Shown: positions 1-8,151 of the stretch, in pieces
Layout: each line of letters opens with the position of its first letter
How positions within the stretch are numbered: the first letter of the stretch is position 1
From: Rhizobiaceae bacterium
Lineage (GTDB): Bacteria > Pseudomonadota > Alphaproteobacteria > Rhizobiales > Rhizobiaceae
Length of the DNA: 64,000 nt
Reading direction: 5' to 3'
Assembly (NCBI GenBank): GCA_023953845.1
Contig: JAMLJC010000001.1
Location: forward strand, 4,288,501 to 4,352,500
The notes under the pieces: model-generated
Database searches by the model: none
The model's input: only the letters and a program-made list of their open reading frames with translations
Told to the model about the DNA's origin: nothing
Program-made: the position numbers and the translations under genes

Positions 1-756
1 CAGCACTTCGGTGCGCTGGAGGTGGCGAATCTCGATCGCCAGCCGCTCGATGGAGGAAGCCACGACACCGAGTGTCGCGAAGAACATCGCGTGCCGGTCG
101 CGCGGGATGACCTGCGTCGAGACGGGTTCCGGCGTCAGGCCGAGCTTTGCCGCGACGTGCTCCTCGACATAGGGTTCGATGTTGGCGAAGGTGCCGACCG
201 CGCCCGAGATGGCGCAGGTGGCGATCTCGTCGCGCGCCGCGACGAGGCGGGCGCGGCAACGCGAAAACTCCGCATAGGCCTGCGCCAGCTTGACTCCGAA
301 GGTCGTCGGCTCGGCATGGATGCCGTGGCTGCGGCCGATCGTGACCGTATCCTTGTGCTCGAAAGCACGCTTTTTCAAAGCGGCAAGCAGCCTGTCGACA
401 TCGTCGATGAGAATGTCGCTTGCGCGCTTCAACTGTACAGCGAGACAGGTATCGAGCACGTCCGACGAGGTCATGCCCTGATGGATGAAGCGCGCATCCG
501 GCCCGACGAACTCGGCCAGATGCGTCAGGAAGGCGATGACGTCGTGCTTCGTCTCGCGCTCGATCTCGTCGATGCGGTCGACGTTGAAAACAGCCGCGCC
601 GCCTTTTTCCCAGATGGTGCGGGCGGCTTCCTTCGGGATCACGCCGAGTTCGGCGAGCGCGTCGCAGGCATGCGCCTCGATCTCGAACCAGATGCGGAAA
701 CGGGTCTCGGGCGACCAGATAGCGACCATTTCCGGCCGCGAATAACGCGGGATCAT
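1..756 (-). CDS. purB: Adenylosuccinate lyase PurB (3' end outside window)
   Basis: This gene encodes the first 252 residues of adenylosuccinate lyase, which splits SAICAR and adenylosuccinate to release fumarate in purine synthesis (cytosol). The N-terminus MIPRYSRPEMVAIWSPETRF and the segment FIHQGMTSSDVLDTCLAVQ are characteristic of the fumarase/aspartase superfamily; the latter carries a conserved TSSD motif, and GRSHGIHAEPTTFG follows. The ATG at 756 is the only sensible start. The reading frame runs off the left edge without a stop, so the C-terminal part with the signature loop is not visible. Confidence in the family is high. Confidence 0.95.
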   Translation of the reverse strand, partial: MIPRYSRPEMVAIWSPETRFRIWFEIEAHACDALAELGVIPKEAARTIWEKGGAAVFNVDRIDEIERETKHDVIAFLTHLAEFVGPDARFIHQGMTSSDVLDTCLAVQLKRASDILIDDVDRLLAALKKRAFEHKDTVTIGRSHGIHAEPTTFGVKLAQAYAEFSRCRARLVAARDEIATCAISGAVGTFANIEPYVEEHVAAKLGLTPEPVSTQVIPRDRHAMFFATLGVVASSIERLAIEIRHLQRTEVL

Positions 757-816
757 GAGGGGCGACGTCCAGGCTGGCTTTCGTTGCCCGCCTCCTAACA
801 GCCAATCAGTCTTGGT

Positions 817-1371
817 TCAACGCGGCAGGCGCGCAAACCACAGTGCAGCGGCGAACAATGCGAGAAGCCCGAAGGGGAGATAGAGGCGCAATCCGAGAAC
901 AGCGAACTGGTAGAGCGCGCCTGCGACGGTGAAGACGAACTGGAACGCCCACGTCAAGCTGAACGCCGGTGCATGCCACTCGGTGTAGTAGCTGCGGTAG
1001 TCAAGCGCATAGATCGTGGCTGTGAGCCCGATCGTCATGACGCCGAGCGACAGGAAGAGGGCTGCGAACGCTGCTTCCCGCTTTCCGCCCGCGGACAAAA
1101 GACGGCCGAGCCACAGCGCAGGTACGAACGCGATTAACGCCCCCGCCAGATAAAGAGCTGCAATTTCCCGTGCTTTCGCCGCCGTCTGCCATCCGTCCGC
1201 ATGGAGAGCGAAAAGCGCGCTGGCCATCATGGCGGCCGCCCATAGGGCCGAACCCGCTAAAGCTGCGCGGATCGAAGGGAAGGCGTTGCGCAGGCGAGCC
1301 GCCGCAGACACGCGCGGGGCCGCGTCGCTCGCGACGGTTTCATGATCTCGCGAGAGAGCGACGCGGCTCAC
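817..1371 (-). CDS. Hypothetical integral membrane protein
   Basis: A 184-residue protein that I do not recognise. It has a charged cytoplasmic N-terminus of about 30 residues and about five hydrophobic segments (roughly residues 33-55, 66-88, 95-120, 134-152 and 155-180), so it should sit in the inner membrane. The start is a GTG that overlaps the stop codon of the upstream DUF2259 gene (GTGA), which indicates translational coupling and a two-gene operon. No catalytic or transport motif is visible. Confidence 0.75.
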   Translation of the reverse strand: MSRVALSRDHETVASDAAPRVSAAARLRNAFPSIRAALAGSALWAAAMMASALFALHADGWQTAAKAREIAALYLAGALIAFVPALWLGRLLSAGGKREAAFAALFLSLGVMTIGLTATIYALDYRSYYTEWHAPAFSLTWAFQFVFTVAGALYQFAVLGLRLYLPFGLLALFAAALWFARLPR

Positions 1372-2108
1372 CGGCGACCCGTCACCGCAATCCAGCGGAA
1401 GTCTGGTCCCTCGAAGCCGACGCGCTGGATGGCGACGAGAACCGCATAGGCGCTGAAATGCTGTGGCCCGAAGGTCTGCAGCCCACCCAGCCGGTAGCCG
1501 ATGGCGCAGCCGCGGCTTTGCGGTACGAATTTATCCTCGTGCAGGACTTCCGTCTTGCCGTTTTCCGCATCCACGCTCAGCAGCCGGAAGCCCTTGAGTT
1601 CGCCAAGATCGAAACAGCGCTGCTCCCCGCCGGGCAAGGGAAATTCCTCGAGCCGAAACTCGACAGGCGGCTCGATCGGCGGGAAATAGGGCTGGGGGGA
1701 CGCCACGATGCGGTGCGGATCGGCGTTCAGCTCGGTCACGGCGTTGAATGCCGCGGTAAAACCCCGGTTTGCGTCGAGGATATCCTGCGGCACGATCTTC
1801 TCGCCGGCTTCCCGTGCCTTTTTCCGAGCCTCGGGCACATTCGCATTCTCGTCTTCCAGCGTCACGCGAACCGGCGATCCGTCCACGAATTCGTCTGTGG
1901 CGGTGTCGATATAGAACCGGTTGGCATAAGGGAAACCGGAGCCGTCCTGGACGCCATATTCCTCGAAGGCGAAGATGCCGCCGTCTTTGCTGAAGCCGAG
2001 AATGTTGAGCTCCGCCGTATCGCCCGCCAAGACCGTCACGGTGAAGGCAGGAAAGCAGAGCGCAAAGAACGCCGCCCCGGAAATCGCCCTGTGCGTGAAT
2101 TTCAGCAT
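1368..2108 (-). CDS. DUF2259 family predicted secreted protein
   Basis: The 246-residue product starts MLKFTHRAISGAAFFALCFP and has a clear signal peptide ending near VLAGDTAE, so it is likely periplasmic. The body (NILGFSKDGGIFAFEEYGVQD and a YPPFIEPP-like proline segment) matches my memory of the DUF2259 proteins of rhizobia, whose role is unknown. A longer reading frame exists to 2153, but the ATG at 2108 places the signal peptide at the N-terminus and is preferred. It is coupled by a GTGA overlap to the downstream membrane protein. Confidence 0.75.
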   Translation of the reverse strand: MLKFTHRAISGAAFFALCFPAFTVTVLAGDTAELNILGFSKDGGIFAFEEYGVQDGSGFPYANRFYIDTATDEFVDGSPVRVTLEDENANVPEARKKAREAGEKIVPQDILDANRGFTAAFNAVTELNADPHRIVASPQPYFPPIEPPVEFRLEEFPLPGGEQRCFDLGELKGFRLLSVDAENGKTEVLHEDKFVPQSRGCAIGYRLGGLQTFGPQHFSAYAVLVAIQRVGFEGPDFRWIAVTGRR

Positions 2109-2193
2109 GCCCGACTCTACCCGCTCGACGTAACCGCAACGTAAAGGCGTCAAGGTTCGACGCAGCCGTCAGATCTCTGCCCGGCGATTGCCG

Positions 2194-3207
2194 CTATTCG
2201 GGGCGGGAAGACCATACCGGAAAGATATCGTTGGCGGCCGGTGTCGCGGCGTAAACGGCCCGGGCGATGGCGCGCGCCATGGTCGCGCTGGCCGCCGCAT
2301 AGTGGTCGATGGCGTCGTCGAGGGCGAGACGCTTGCCGCTGTTTCCCGTCGCCAGGGCAAACACCAGATCGCCGTCGGCCGGCGTGTGGGTGGGCCAGAT
2401 CGCGCGCGCGAATCCGTCATGAGCGGAAATGGCGAGGCGCTTTGCCTCGGCCTTGGTAAGGATCGCGTCGGTGGCGATCACGGCGATCGTCGTATTCTCC
2501 AGCCCTCGCGACTTGTCGCGAAACTTGAGCCGAACCTTTTGCGCATCGGATGGCAGCGGCGACGGAAAGCCGAGACCGCCGAATTCGTCACCGATCTCCC
2601 ATGGAGCAGCCCAGAAGTGACGCGAACTCCCGACGGTCACGGAGCCGACCGGGTTGGCGACGACGAGCGCGCCGACCGTCACGCCGTTCGGCAGGATCGT
2701 GGATGCCGAACCGAGCCCACCCTTCAGCCCGCTGGAGAGCGCGCCGACGCCCGCACCGACGGTGCCGAGCGGAAAGTCCGCCCTTGCGTCGTTCGCTGCT
2801 TCGTAGCCCAGTTCGCGGTAGGGTGGGTAGCGCCCCCAATTCTTGTCGCCGCCATTCGTCAGGTCGAAGCAGATCGCTGCGGGAACGATGGGTATCAGCT
2901 GGTCGCGCACGGCAAATCCCACGCCGCGTTCGCGCAGCGCCGCCTGAACCCCGGACGCGGCGTCAAGGCCGAAGGCGGACCCGCCGGACAGCACTACTGC
3001 GTTGACGGTCTCGACTGCATTATGAGGCTCCAGCAGGTCGGTTTCCCGCGTTCCGGGTGCGCCGCCAAGCACCTGCACGGCGGCCGTCGCCGGTTCGTCG
3101 CAGACGACGACGGTCACGCCGGACTTCAGCTTGTGATCCGCGGCGTTGCCGACGCTCAGACCCGCAACGTCCGTGATCAGGTTCTTCGGGCCGGCATGAA
3201 AGCTCAT
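2194..3207 (-). CDS. P1 family peptidase (DmpA / L-aminopeptidase-D-esterase type)
   Basis: A 337-residue protein of peptidase family S58 (DmpA/BapA). These enzymes self-cleave to expose an N-terminal Ser or Thr nucleophile and hydrolyse amino-acid amides, beta-peptides or D-esters. Family landmarks are the N-terminal ITDVAGLSVGNA, the glycine-rich VVLSGGSAFGLDAASGV at about 70-86, and NGVTVGALVVANPVGSV at 174-190, where Thr177 is the probable nucleophile. No signal peptide is seen, so it is probably cytosolic. Its ATG overlaps the stop of the upstream binding-protein gene (ATGA), suggesting that the two are made together. The substrate cannot be read from the sequence. Confidence 0.85.
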   Translation of the reverse strand: MSFHAGPKNLITDVAGLSVGNAADHKLKSGVTVVVCDEPATAAVQVLGGAPGTRETDLLEPHNAVETVNAVVLSGGSAFGLDAASGVQAALRERGVGFAVRDQLIPIVPAAICFDLTNGGDKNWGRYPPYRELGYEAANDARADFPLGTVGAGVGALSSGLKGGLGSASTILPNGVTVGALVVANPVGSVTVGSSRHFWAAPWEIGDEFGGLGFPSPLPSDAQKVRLKFRDKSRGLENTTIAVIATDAILTKAEAKRLAISAHDGFARAIWPTHTPADGDLVFALATGNSGKRLALDDAIDHYAAASATMARAIARAVYAATPAANDIFPVWSSRPE

Positions 3208-4268
3208 TCGGATTCCAGCGGCCGGAAGCGGCCGCCCTCGAAGCGGTAGATGCGATACGGGTTCTCGGTCAGGTCGCCCTTGGCGTCGAACTTCATCGGC
3301 CCGATCACGGTTTTGAACGTATTCGCGTCGAGCGCTTGTGCTATTCCGTTCGCGTCGCCCGTCCGAAGTGCTTCCGCCGCGATCTGGACTGCCGCGTAAG
3401 CAGGCAGGACATAGCCTTCGGCGACGGTTCCGCCGGACTGGATCGAGTCCACGACGGTCCGATCCGCCACCTCAGCCCATTCGGGCATGGCGATCATCAG
3501 CGTGCCCTCGGCAACGGTCATCTCGCCGGGAGCGGCACGCAGCGTCTCGCCGCCCGCAATGATGAGTGGCGCGTCCAACTGGCCCGCGTCGCGCCCCATG
3601 ATGGCGATGTCCTCGCGGTCCCCGCCCGCCAGGACATGCGTGGCGCCGGCCTTCCTCAGGCGGCCGACAAGCGCGATCTGGTTGTCCATCTGCGGCCGGA
3701 ACGTATCCACGAAGACCGGCTTCAGGCCGGACTGCTCGGCCGCGAGGCGGAAGGTCTCGGCCAGTTCGCGTCCATAGATCGTGCCGTCGTCCACGATGGC
3801 GAAAAGGTTATCGCGCCACAGCCGCGTCAGAATGGATGCGGCCGCATTGCGCTCGCTCTCGGCACGCGGCCCGGCGCGGTAGATCGGCCAGCCGGTCTTG
3901 ATGCGGCGATCCGTGATGCCATCGGTGCGCACGCCGACGGCTATGGCAGGAATATTCGCCGCCTTCAGCACGGGCAGGGCCGCCTCGATCGTTTCCGTGC
4001 ACAGATAGCCGACGACGATGGATACTTTTGCGGCGGCGAAACGTTCCGCCGCCGTCTTGCCGCCTTCGGCCGTGCAGGCGTCGTCGACGATCTCGATTGT
4101 CACGCCGAGCGACGCTGCGGCGGCCCTCGCGCCGGCCTCGATCTGCCGGCCCAGTATGGCTGATGCGCCGGACAACGGCGCCGACACGCCGATGCCTTCC
4201 GCATGCGCGGCGGATGCGGCGAGGCTAGCGGCAACTGCCGCTGCTATATGAAGTCCGGTCAGGCGCAA
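3204..4268 (-). CDS. Branched-chain amino acid-type ABC transporter substrate-binding protein (orphan)
   Basis: A periplasmic type I binding protein (LivJ/urtA-like fold) of about 354 residues. From the TTG at 4268 the product begins with a hydrophobic signal peptide ending SAAHAEG, followed by IGVSAPLSGASAILGRQIEAGA, the usual start of this family, and later a GREDI-type ligand-binding lobe. The frame stays open to 4364, but that start would sit only 31 bp from the divergent gene and would bury the signal peptide, so the TTG (with a GGTGGA-like sequence upstream) is preferred, though not certain. No permease or ATPase genes are next to it; the only partner is the P1 peptidase, coupled by an ATGA overlap. 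Confidence 0.8.
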   Translation of the reverse strand: MRLTGLHIAAAVAASLAASAAHAEGIGVSAPLSGASAILGRQIEAGARAAAASLGVTIEIVDDACTAEGGKTAAERFAAAKVSIVVGYLCTETIEAALPVLKAANIPAIAVGVRTDGITDRRIKTGWPIYRAGPRAESERNAAASILTRLWRDNLFAIVDDGTIYGRELAETFRLAAEQSGLKPVFVDTFRPQMDNQIALVGRLRKAGATHVLAGGDREDIAIMGRDAGQLDAPLIIAGGETLRAAPGEMTVAEGTLMIAMPEWAEVADRTVVDSIQSGGTVAEGYVLPAYAAVQIAAEALRTGDANGIAQALDANTFKTVIGPMKFDAKGDLTENPYRIYRFEGGRFRPLESE

Positions 4269-4395
4269 CTCAGCTTTTCCACCGCCTTTGGCGTCGCGCG
4301 ATTGGTAGTGACTCGCGCGCCCATGTGCAATCAACGTTTCTTGTGGGCCCGCAAGCCGCGCCATATATACGGAATGCTGAAGTCCGGAATCGATC

Positions 4396-4890
4396 TTGCT
4401 GAAAAAACCCGTTATCGAGCCGCAGAGCTATCGCGACGCCATGAGCCGCTTCGCGGGAGCCGTGCATGTCGTCACGACGGACGGTCCCGCCGGTCGACGC
4501 GGAACGACGATCATCGCCGCCTGTTCGGTGTCGGATGAGCCGCCGACGGTGCTGGCCTGTCTCAACCGTCACAATCCCAACAATGACCTGTTCGTCCAGA
4601 ACGGGAATTTTGCGCTGAACACGCTGGCGGTGAAGCACGAGCCGATGGCGGTGGCGTTTTCCGGCGTGACGGGTCTGGCGACGGAGGAGCGCTTCGCGTT
4701 CGGACACTGGGATGCGCTGTCGACAGGCGCCCCGACGCTCACCGATGCGGTTGCGGTCTTCGACTGCGAGTTGATCGACTTCAAGGACATCGCCACGCAT
4801 CGCGTGCTTTTCGGCCGGGTGACAGGCCTGCGTATCGGCGATAATTTGCGGCCGCTGATCTATCACGACCGCGCCTATCACGTCCTCTAG
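4396..4890 (+). CDS. RutF-like flavin reductase domain protein
   Basis: A 164-residue flavin reductase of the HpaC/RutF type, which uses NAD(P)H to supply reduced FMN or FAD to a partner monooxygenase. It tracks E. coli RutF closely: QSYRDAMSRFAGAVHVVTTD, DGPAGRRGTTIIAACSVSDE, PPTVLACLNRHN, FALNTLA, and a C-terminal YHDRAYHVL. The start is taken as the TTG at 4396; the first in-frame ATG (4441) would remove conserved residues. No rut pyrimidine genes are nearby. It lies 13 bp upstream of the MoxR gene on the same strand and may share its transcript. The partner oxygenase is unknown. Confidence 0.8.
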   Translation: MLKKPVIEPQSYRDAMSRFAGAVHVVTTDGPAGRRGTTIIAACSVSDEPPTVLACLNRHNPNNDLFVQNGNFALNTLAVKHEPMAVAFSGVTGLATEERFAFGHWDALSTGAPTLTDAVAVFDCELIDFKDIATHRVLFGRVTGLRIGDNLRPLIYHDRAYHVL

Positions 4891-4903
4891 CCCAAGGCGG
4901 CAC

Positions 4904-5833
4904 ATGTCCGAAGTCTCCCCGCGTCCCGTGCCGCAATCGATCGACGAAACGCTCGAAATGCTCGCCGGAGCCGATTACGTCGCCGACCGCGCTCTCGCCA
5001 CGGTGCTCTTCCTAAGCCTCCGCATGAAACGGCCACTCTTTCTTGAGGGAGAGGCCGGTGTCGGCAAGACGGAGATCGCCAAGGTGCTTGCCTCTGCGCT
5101 GGGGCGCCGGCTCATCCGCCTGCAATGCTACGAAGGCCTCGACGTGGCGTCGGCCGTCTATGAATGGAACTACGCCGCGCAGATGATCGAAATCCGCATG
5201 GAGGAAGCGGTCGGCGCGGTGAAGCGCGAAGACATGGAGCGCAACGTCTTTTCTGAAAAATACCTGATCCGCCGGCCGGTGCTCGATGCGCTCACCGGCA
5301 CGAAGGGCGCCGCGCCGGTCTTCCTGATCGACGAGCTCGACCGTACCGACGAGGCCTTCGAGGCCTTTCTTCTGGAAATCCTCTCCGATTTCCAGGTGAC
5401 GGTGCCCGAACTCGGCACGATCAAGGCGGAGGAGCCGCCGATCGTCATCATCACCACCAACCGCACGCGCGAAATCCACGATGCGCTGAAACGCCGCTGC
5501 CTGTATCACTGGGTCGACTACCCGAACGCGGAACGCGAACTGGAGATCGTCGCGCGCAAGGTTCCGCAGGCCAACAGCAGGCTTTCCGCGGAGGTGGTGA
5601 AGTTCGTGCAGAAGCTGCGCGAGATCGAACTGTTCAAGGTGCCGGGCGTTGCCGAAACCATCGACTGGGCAGGCGCGCTGACCGAGCTCGACAAGGTCGC
5701 GCTCGATCCCGAGACGGTTTCGGACACCATCGGCGTGCTGCTGAAATATCAGGACGACATCGCCCGCATCGAGCAGGGCGAGGGCCGCCGCCTGCTCAAC
5801 GAGGTGAAGGCGGAACTCGCCGCGGCGGAGTAG
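4904..5833 (+). CDS. MoxR-family AAA+ ATPase (CoxD-like)
   Basis: A 309-residue AAA+ ATPase of the MoxR/CoxD group. Walker A is GEAGVGKTE at 49-57 and Walker B is LIDELDR at 141-147, followed by ITTNRTREIHDALKRRC, which contains sensor 1 and the arginine finger. In carbon monoxide dehydrogenase clusters, CoxD works with the VWA protein CoxE to mature the Mo/Cu active site. The CoxE-like gene follows 9 bp downstream and XdhC and MocA-like genes follow that, so a role in activating a molybdenum hydroxylase is a reasonable inference. No such hydroxylase is encoded in this window. Confidence 0.9.
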   Translation: MSEVSPRPVPQSIDETLEMLAGADYVADRALATVLFLSLRMKRPLFLEGEAGVGKTEIAKVLASALGRRLIRLQCYEGLDVASAVYEWNYAAQMIEIRMEEAVGAVKREDMERNVFSEKYLIRRPVLDALTGTKGAAPVFLIDELDRTDEAFEAFLLEILSDFQVTVPELGTIKAEEPPIVIITTNRTREIHDALKRRCLYHWVDYPNAERELEIVARKVPQANSRLSAEVVKFVQKLREIELFKVPGVAETIDWAGALTELDKVALDPETVSDTIGVLLKYQDDIARIEQGEGRRLLNEVKAELAAAE

Positions 5834-5842
5834 GCTGCTGCC

Positions 5843-7075
5843 ATGAACACCTCATCCGCAAATCCCGACGGCCGCATCGCCGACAACATCGTCTATTTCG
5901 CGCGTGCGCTTCGCAAGGCCGGCATGCGGGTCGGGCCTGCCTCGGTGAAGGATGCGATCGAGGCGGTGCTGGTCGCGGGCATCGGCAGCCGCGACGATTT
6001 TTACTGGACGCTGCATGCAGTGCTCGTCACCCGCCACGAGGACCATCCGGTATTCGACGAGGCCTTCCGGCTGTTCTGGAAATCGCGCGAGCTGATCGAG
6101 AAGATGATCGCCATGTTCTCGCCCATGGCTCCGGACCATCGCGAGAAGCAGAAGCCGCGCGCGGCGGAAAACCGAGTCAGCCAGGCGATGTTCGAGGGCC
6201 ACCAGAAATCGCAGCCACAGAAGGAGATTCCGGAGATCGAGGTCGATGCGCGGCTCACCGTTTCCGGCAACGAGGTGCTGCGGGCGAAGGATTTCGCGCA
6301 GATGACGGCGGCGGAACTTGGCCACGCGAAGAAGGCGATTCAGGATCTGCGTCTGCCTTTCGACTCTGTCGTGACGCGGCGTTTCAAACCCGATCCGCGT
6401 GGCCGCCGCGCCGATCCGCGCGCCATGATGCGCTCGGCCGTCCGTACCGGCGGGCAGTTGATCCTGCCAAAGTTCCGCTCGCCGCGCGAAGTGCATCCGC
6501 CGCTGGTGGTGCTGGCCGACATTTCCGGCTCGATGAGCCAGTACACGAGGATTTTCCTGCACTTCCTGCATGCCCTGACCGAGAAGCGGCGGCGCGTGCA
6601 CACCTTCGTCTTCGGCACGCGGCTGACCAATCTGACGCGGCAGATGCGCCATCGCGATCCCGATCAGGCATTGGCCGAATGCGCGGGCGCTGTGAAGGAC
6701 TGGTCCGGCGGCACGCGCATCGGCGACACGTTGAACGAGTTCAACCGGCTGTGGTCACGACGCGTTCTGGGGCAGGGGGCTGTGGTGCTCTTGATTACCG
6801 ACGGTCTGGAGCGCGATGATGTGACCGGCCTTGCGGAGGAGATGGAACGGTTGCGGAAATCATGCAGGCGGCTGATCTGGCTGAACCCCTTGCTGCGCTT
6901 CGACGGCTTCGAGCCGCGTGCGCGCGGGGTGAGGGCGATGCTGCCGCATGTCGATGAATTTCGCGCGGTCCATAACCTGAATGCGCTGGCAGATCTCTGC
7001 GAGGCCCTGTCCGGCACGCATACCGGCCAGAAATCCGATCCACGCCGATGGTTCGCGGCAAGCCGTGTCGCCTGA
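5843..7075 (+). CDS. VWA-domain protein (CoxE-like)
   Basis: A 410-residue cytosolic von Willebrand factor A protein of the CoxE family. The MIDAS metal motif DISGSMSQYTRIF lies at 226-238, with FVFGTRLTNLTRQM and the second metal-site region WSGGTRIGDTLNEF after it. The C-terminal part (RRLIWLNPLLRFDGFEP, RGVRAMLPHVDEF) is typical of CoxE. MoxR ATPases and VWA proteins act as pairs, and this one is directly downstream of its ATPase. A basic, low-complexity linker at about 98-130 separates an N-terminal domain from the VWA domain. Confidence 0.9.
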   Translation: MNTSSANPDGRIADNIVYFARALRKAGMRVGPASVKDAIEAVLVAGIGSRDDFYWTLHAVLVTRHEDHPVFDEAFRLFWKSRELIEKMIAMFSPMAPDHREKQKPRAAENRVSQAMFEGHQKSQPQKEIPEIEVDARLTVSGNEVLRAKDFAQMTAAELGHAKKAIQDLRLPFDSVVTRRFKPDPRGRRADPRAMMRSAVRTGGQLILPKFRSPREVHPPLVVLADISGSMSQYTRIFLHFLHALTEKRRRVHTFVFGTRLTNLTRQMRHRDPDQALAECAGAVKDWSGGTRIGDTLNEFNRLWSRRVLGQGAVVLLITDGLERDDVTGLAEEMERLRKSCRRLIWLNPLLRFDGFEPRARGVRAMLPHVDEFRAVHNLNALADLCEALSGTHTGQKSDPRRWFAASRVA

Positions 7076-7093
7076 TCCGCGCGAAGACAGGAG

Positions 7094-7438
7094 ATGTTTC
7101 CCATGGAGAGCCTGCATCTGGATGAAAGCCGCGATCCGTTGCTGATCGCGGAGGACTGGGCCGGGCATGGACGCAAGGTGGCGCTGGCGACCGTGGTGGA
7201 GACATGGGGGTCCGCGCCCCGGCCGGTCGGCAGCCATCTGGTCATAGATGCCGACGGCAATTTCCACGGCTCCGTCTCCGGCGGCTGCGTGGAGGGCGCC
7301 GTCGTGTCGGAAGCGCTCGACGTCATCGGCAACGGCGAGCCGAAGATGCTGGAATTCGGTGTCGCCGACGAAACGGCGTGGCGTGTCGGCCTCTCCTGCG
7401 GCGGGCGCATCAAGGTCTATGTCGAGCGGGTGGGCTGA
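7094..7438 (+). CDS. XdhC/CoxI N-terminal domain protein
   Basis: A 114-residue protein corresponding only to the N-terminal XdhC_CoxI domain. It shows the family motifs WGSAPRPVGSHLVID, GSVSGGCVEGAVV and GLSCGGRIKVYVE. XdhC binds molybdenum cofactor and passes it to xanthine dehydrogenase-type enzymes after sulfuration. In Rhodobacter and E. coli the two halves are one protein; here the Rossmann half is a separate gene that starts 2 bp after this stop. The ATG at 7094 (MFPMESL) is the annotated start; the ATG at 7103 is an alternative that would lose only three residues. Confidence 0.88.
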   Translation: MFPMESLHLDESRDPLLIAEDWAGHGRKVALATVVETWGSAPRPVGSHLVIDADGNFHGSVSGGCVEGAVVSEALDVIGNGEPKMLEFGVADETAWRVGLSCGGRIKVYVERVG

Positions 7439-7440
7439 AC

Positions 7441-8151
7441 ATGGACCCGCACTCCCTGAAGACAGTCAATGCCGAACGCCGGGCGCGCCGCGCCGTTATT
7501 CTGATGACGGACATGAGAGGCGGGACCGATCGGATCGTCCGGGAAAATGAAGCCGACACTATTGGCGGCGAACTCGGAGAGGCAGTGCGCAATGCCTTCT
7601 ATACCGGCGTGTCGCAGACGGTGAATGTCGGCGAAAAATCCTGTTTCCTCAACGTCTACATGCCGCAGCCGCGATTGGTCGTGATCGGTGCGGTCCACAT
7701 CAGTCAGGCGCTGGCGCCCATGGCGAAGATCGCGGGTTATCCGGTCGAGATCATCGACCCGCGAACCGCTTTCGCGAGTGCGGAGCGTTTCCCCGACACG
7801 GAGTTTTCCGCAGAGTGGCCGGAAGACGCGCTGAAGGCGAGGCCGCTCGACCCGTATTGCGCGCTGGCCGCTGTCACCCATGATCCCAAGATCGACGATT
7901 TCGCGCTGAAGGCCGCGCTCGATGCGGACTGCTTCTATGTCGGTGCGCTTGGCAGCAGGAAGACACACGCGAAGCGCGTCGAACGCCTGCTCGCAACGGG
8001 CGTCCCGGCGGAGCAGATCGAGCGCATCCATGCGCCGATCGGCGTGAACATCGGTGCGCTGACACCTGCCGAGATCGCTGTTTCCATATTGGCTCAGGTC
8101 GTCGAGGCGTTCCGCTCCCGGCGGCGCGCGCTACGCGAGGCGGCGGCATGA
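7441..8151 (+). CDS. XdhC C-terminal Rossmann domain protein
   Basis: A 236-residue protein matching the NAD-binding C-terminal half of XdhC. It contains PRLVVIGAVHISQALAPMA, a Rossmann beta-alpha-beta, then AVTHDPKIDDFALKAAL, YVGALGSRKTHAKRVERL and APIGVNIGALTPAEIAVSI. The frame is open upstream into the previous gene, but the ATG at 7441 fits the 2-bp spacing from the preceding stop. It overlaps the next gene by ATGA. The first 70 residues (ILMTDMRGGTDRIVRENEAD) resemble the linker region of fused XdhC. Its likely job is cofactor delivery together with the 114-residue partner. Confidence 0.88.
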   Translation: MDPHSLKTVNAERRARRAVILMTDMRGGTDRIVRENEADTIGGELGEAVRNAFYTGVSQTVNVGEKSCFLNVYMPQPRLVVIGAVHISQALAPMAKIAGYPVEIIDPRTAFASAERFPDTEFSAEWPEDALKARPLDPYCALAAVTHDPKIDDFALKAALDADCFYVGALGSRKTHAKRVERLLATGVPAEQIERIHAPIGVNIGALTPAEIAVSILAQVVEAFRSRRRALREAAA

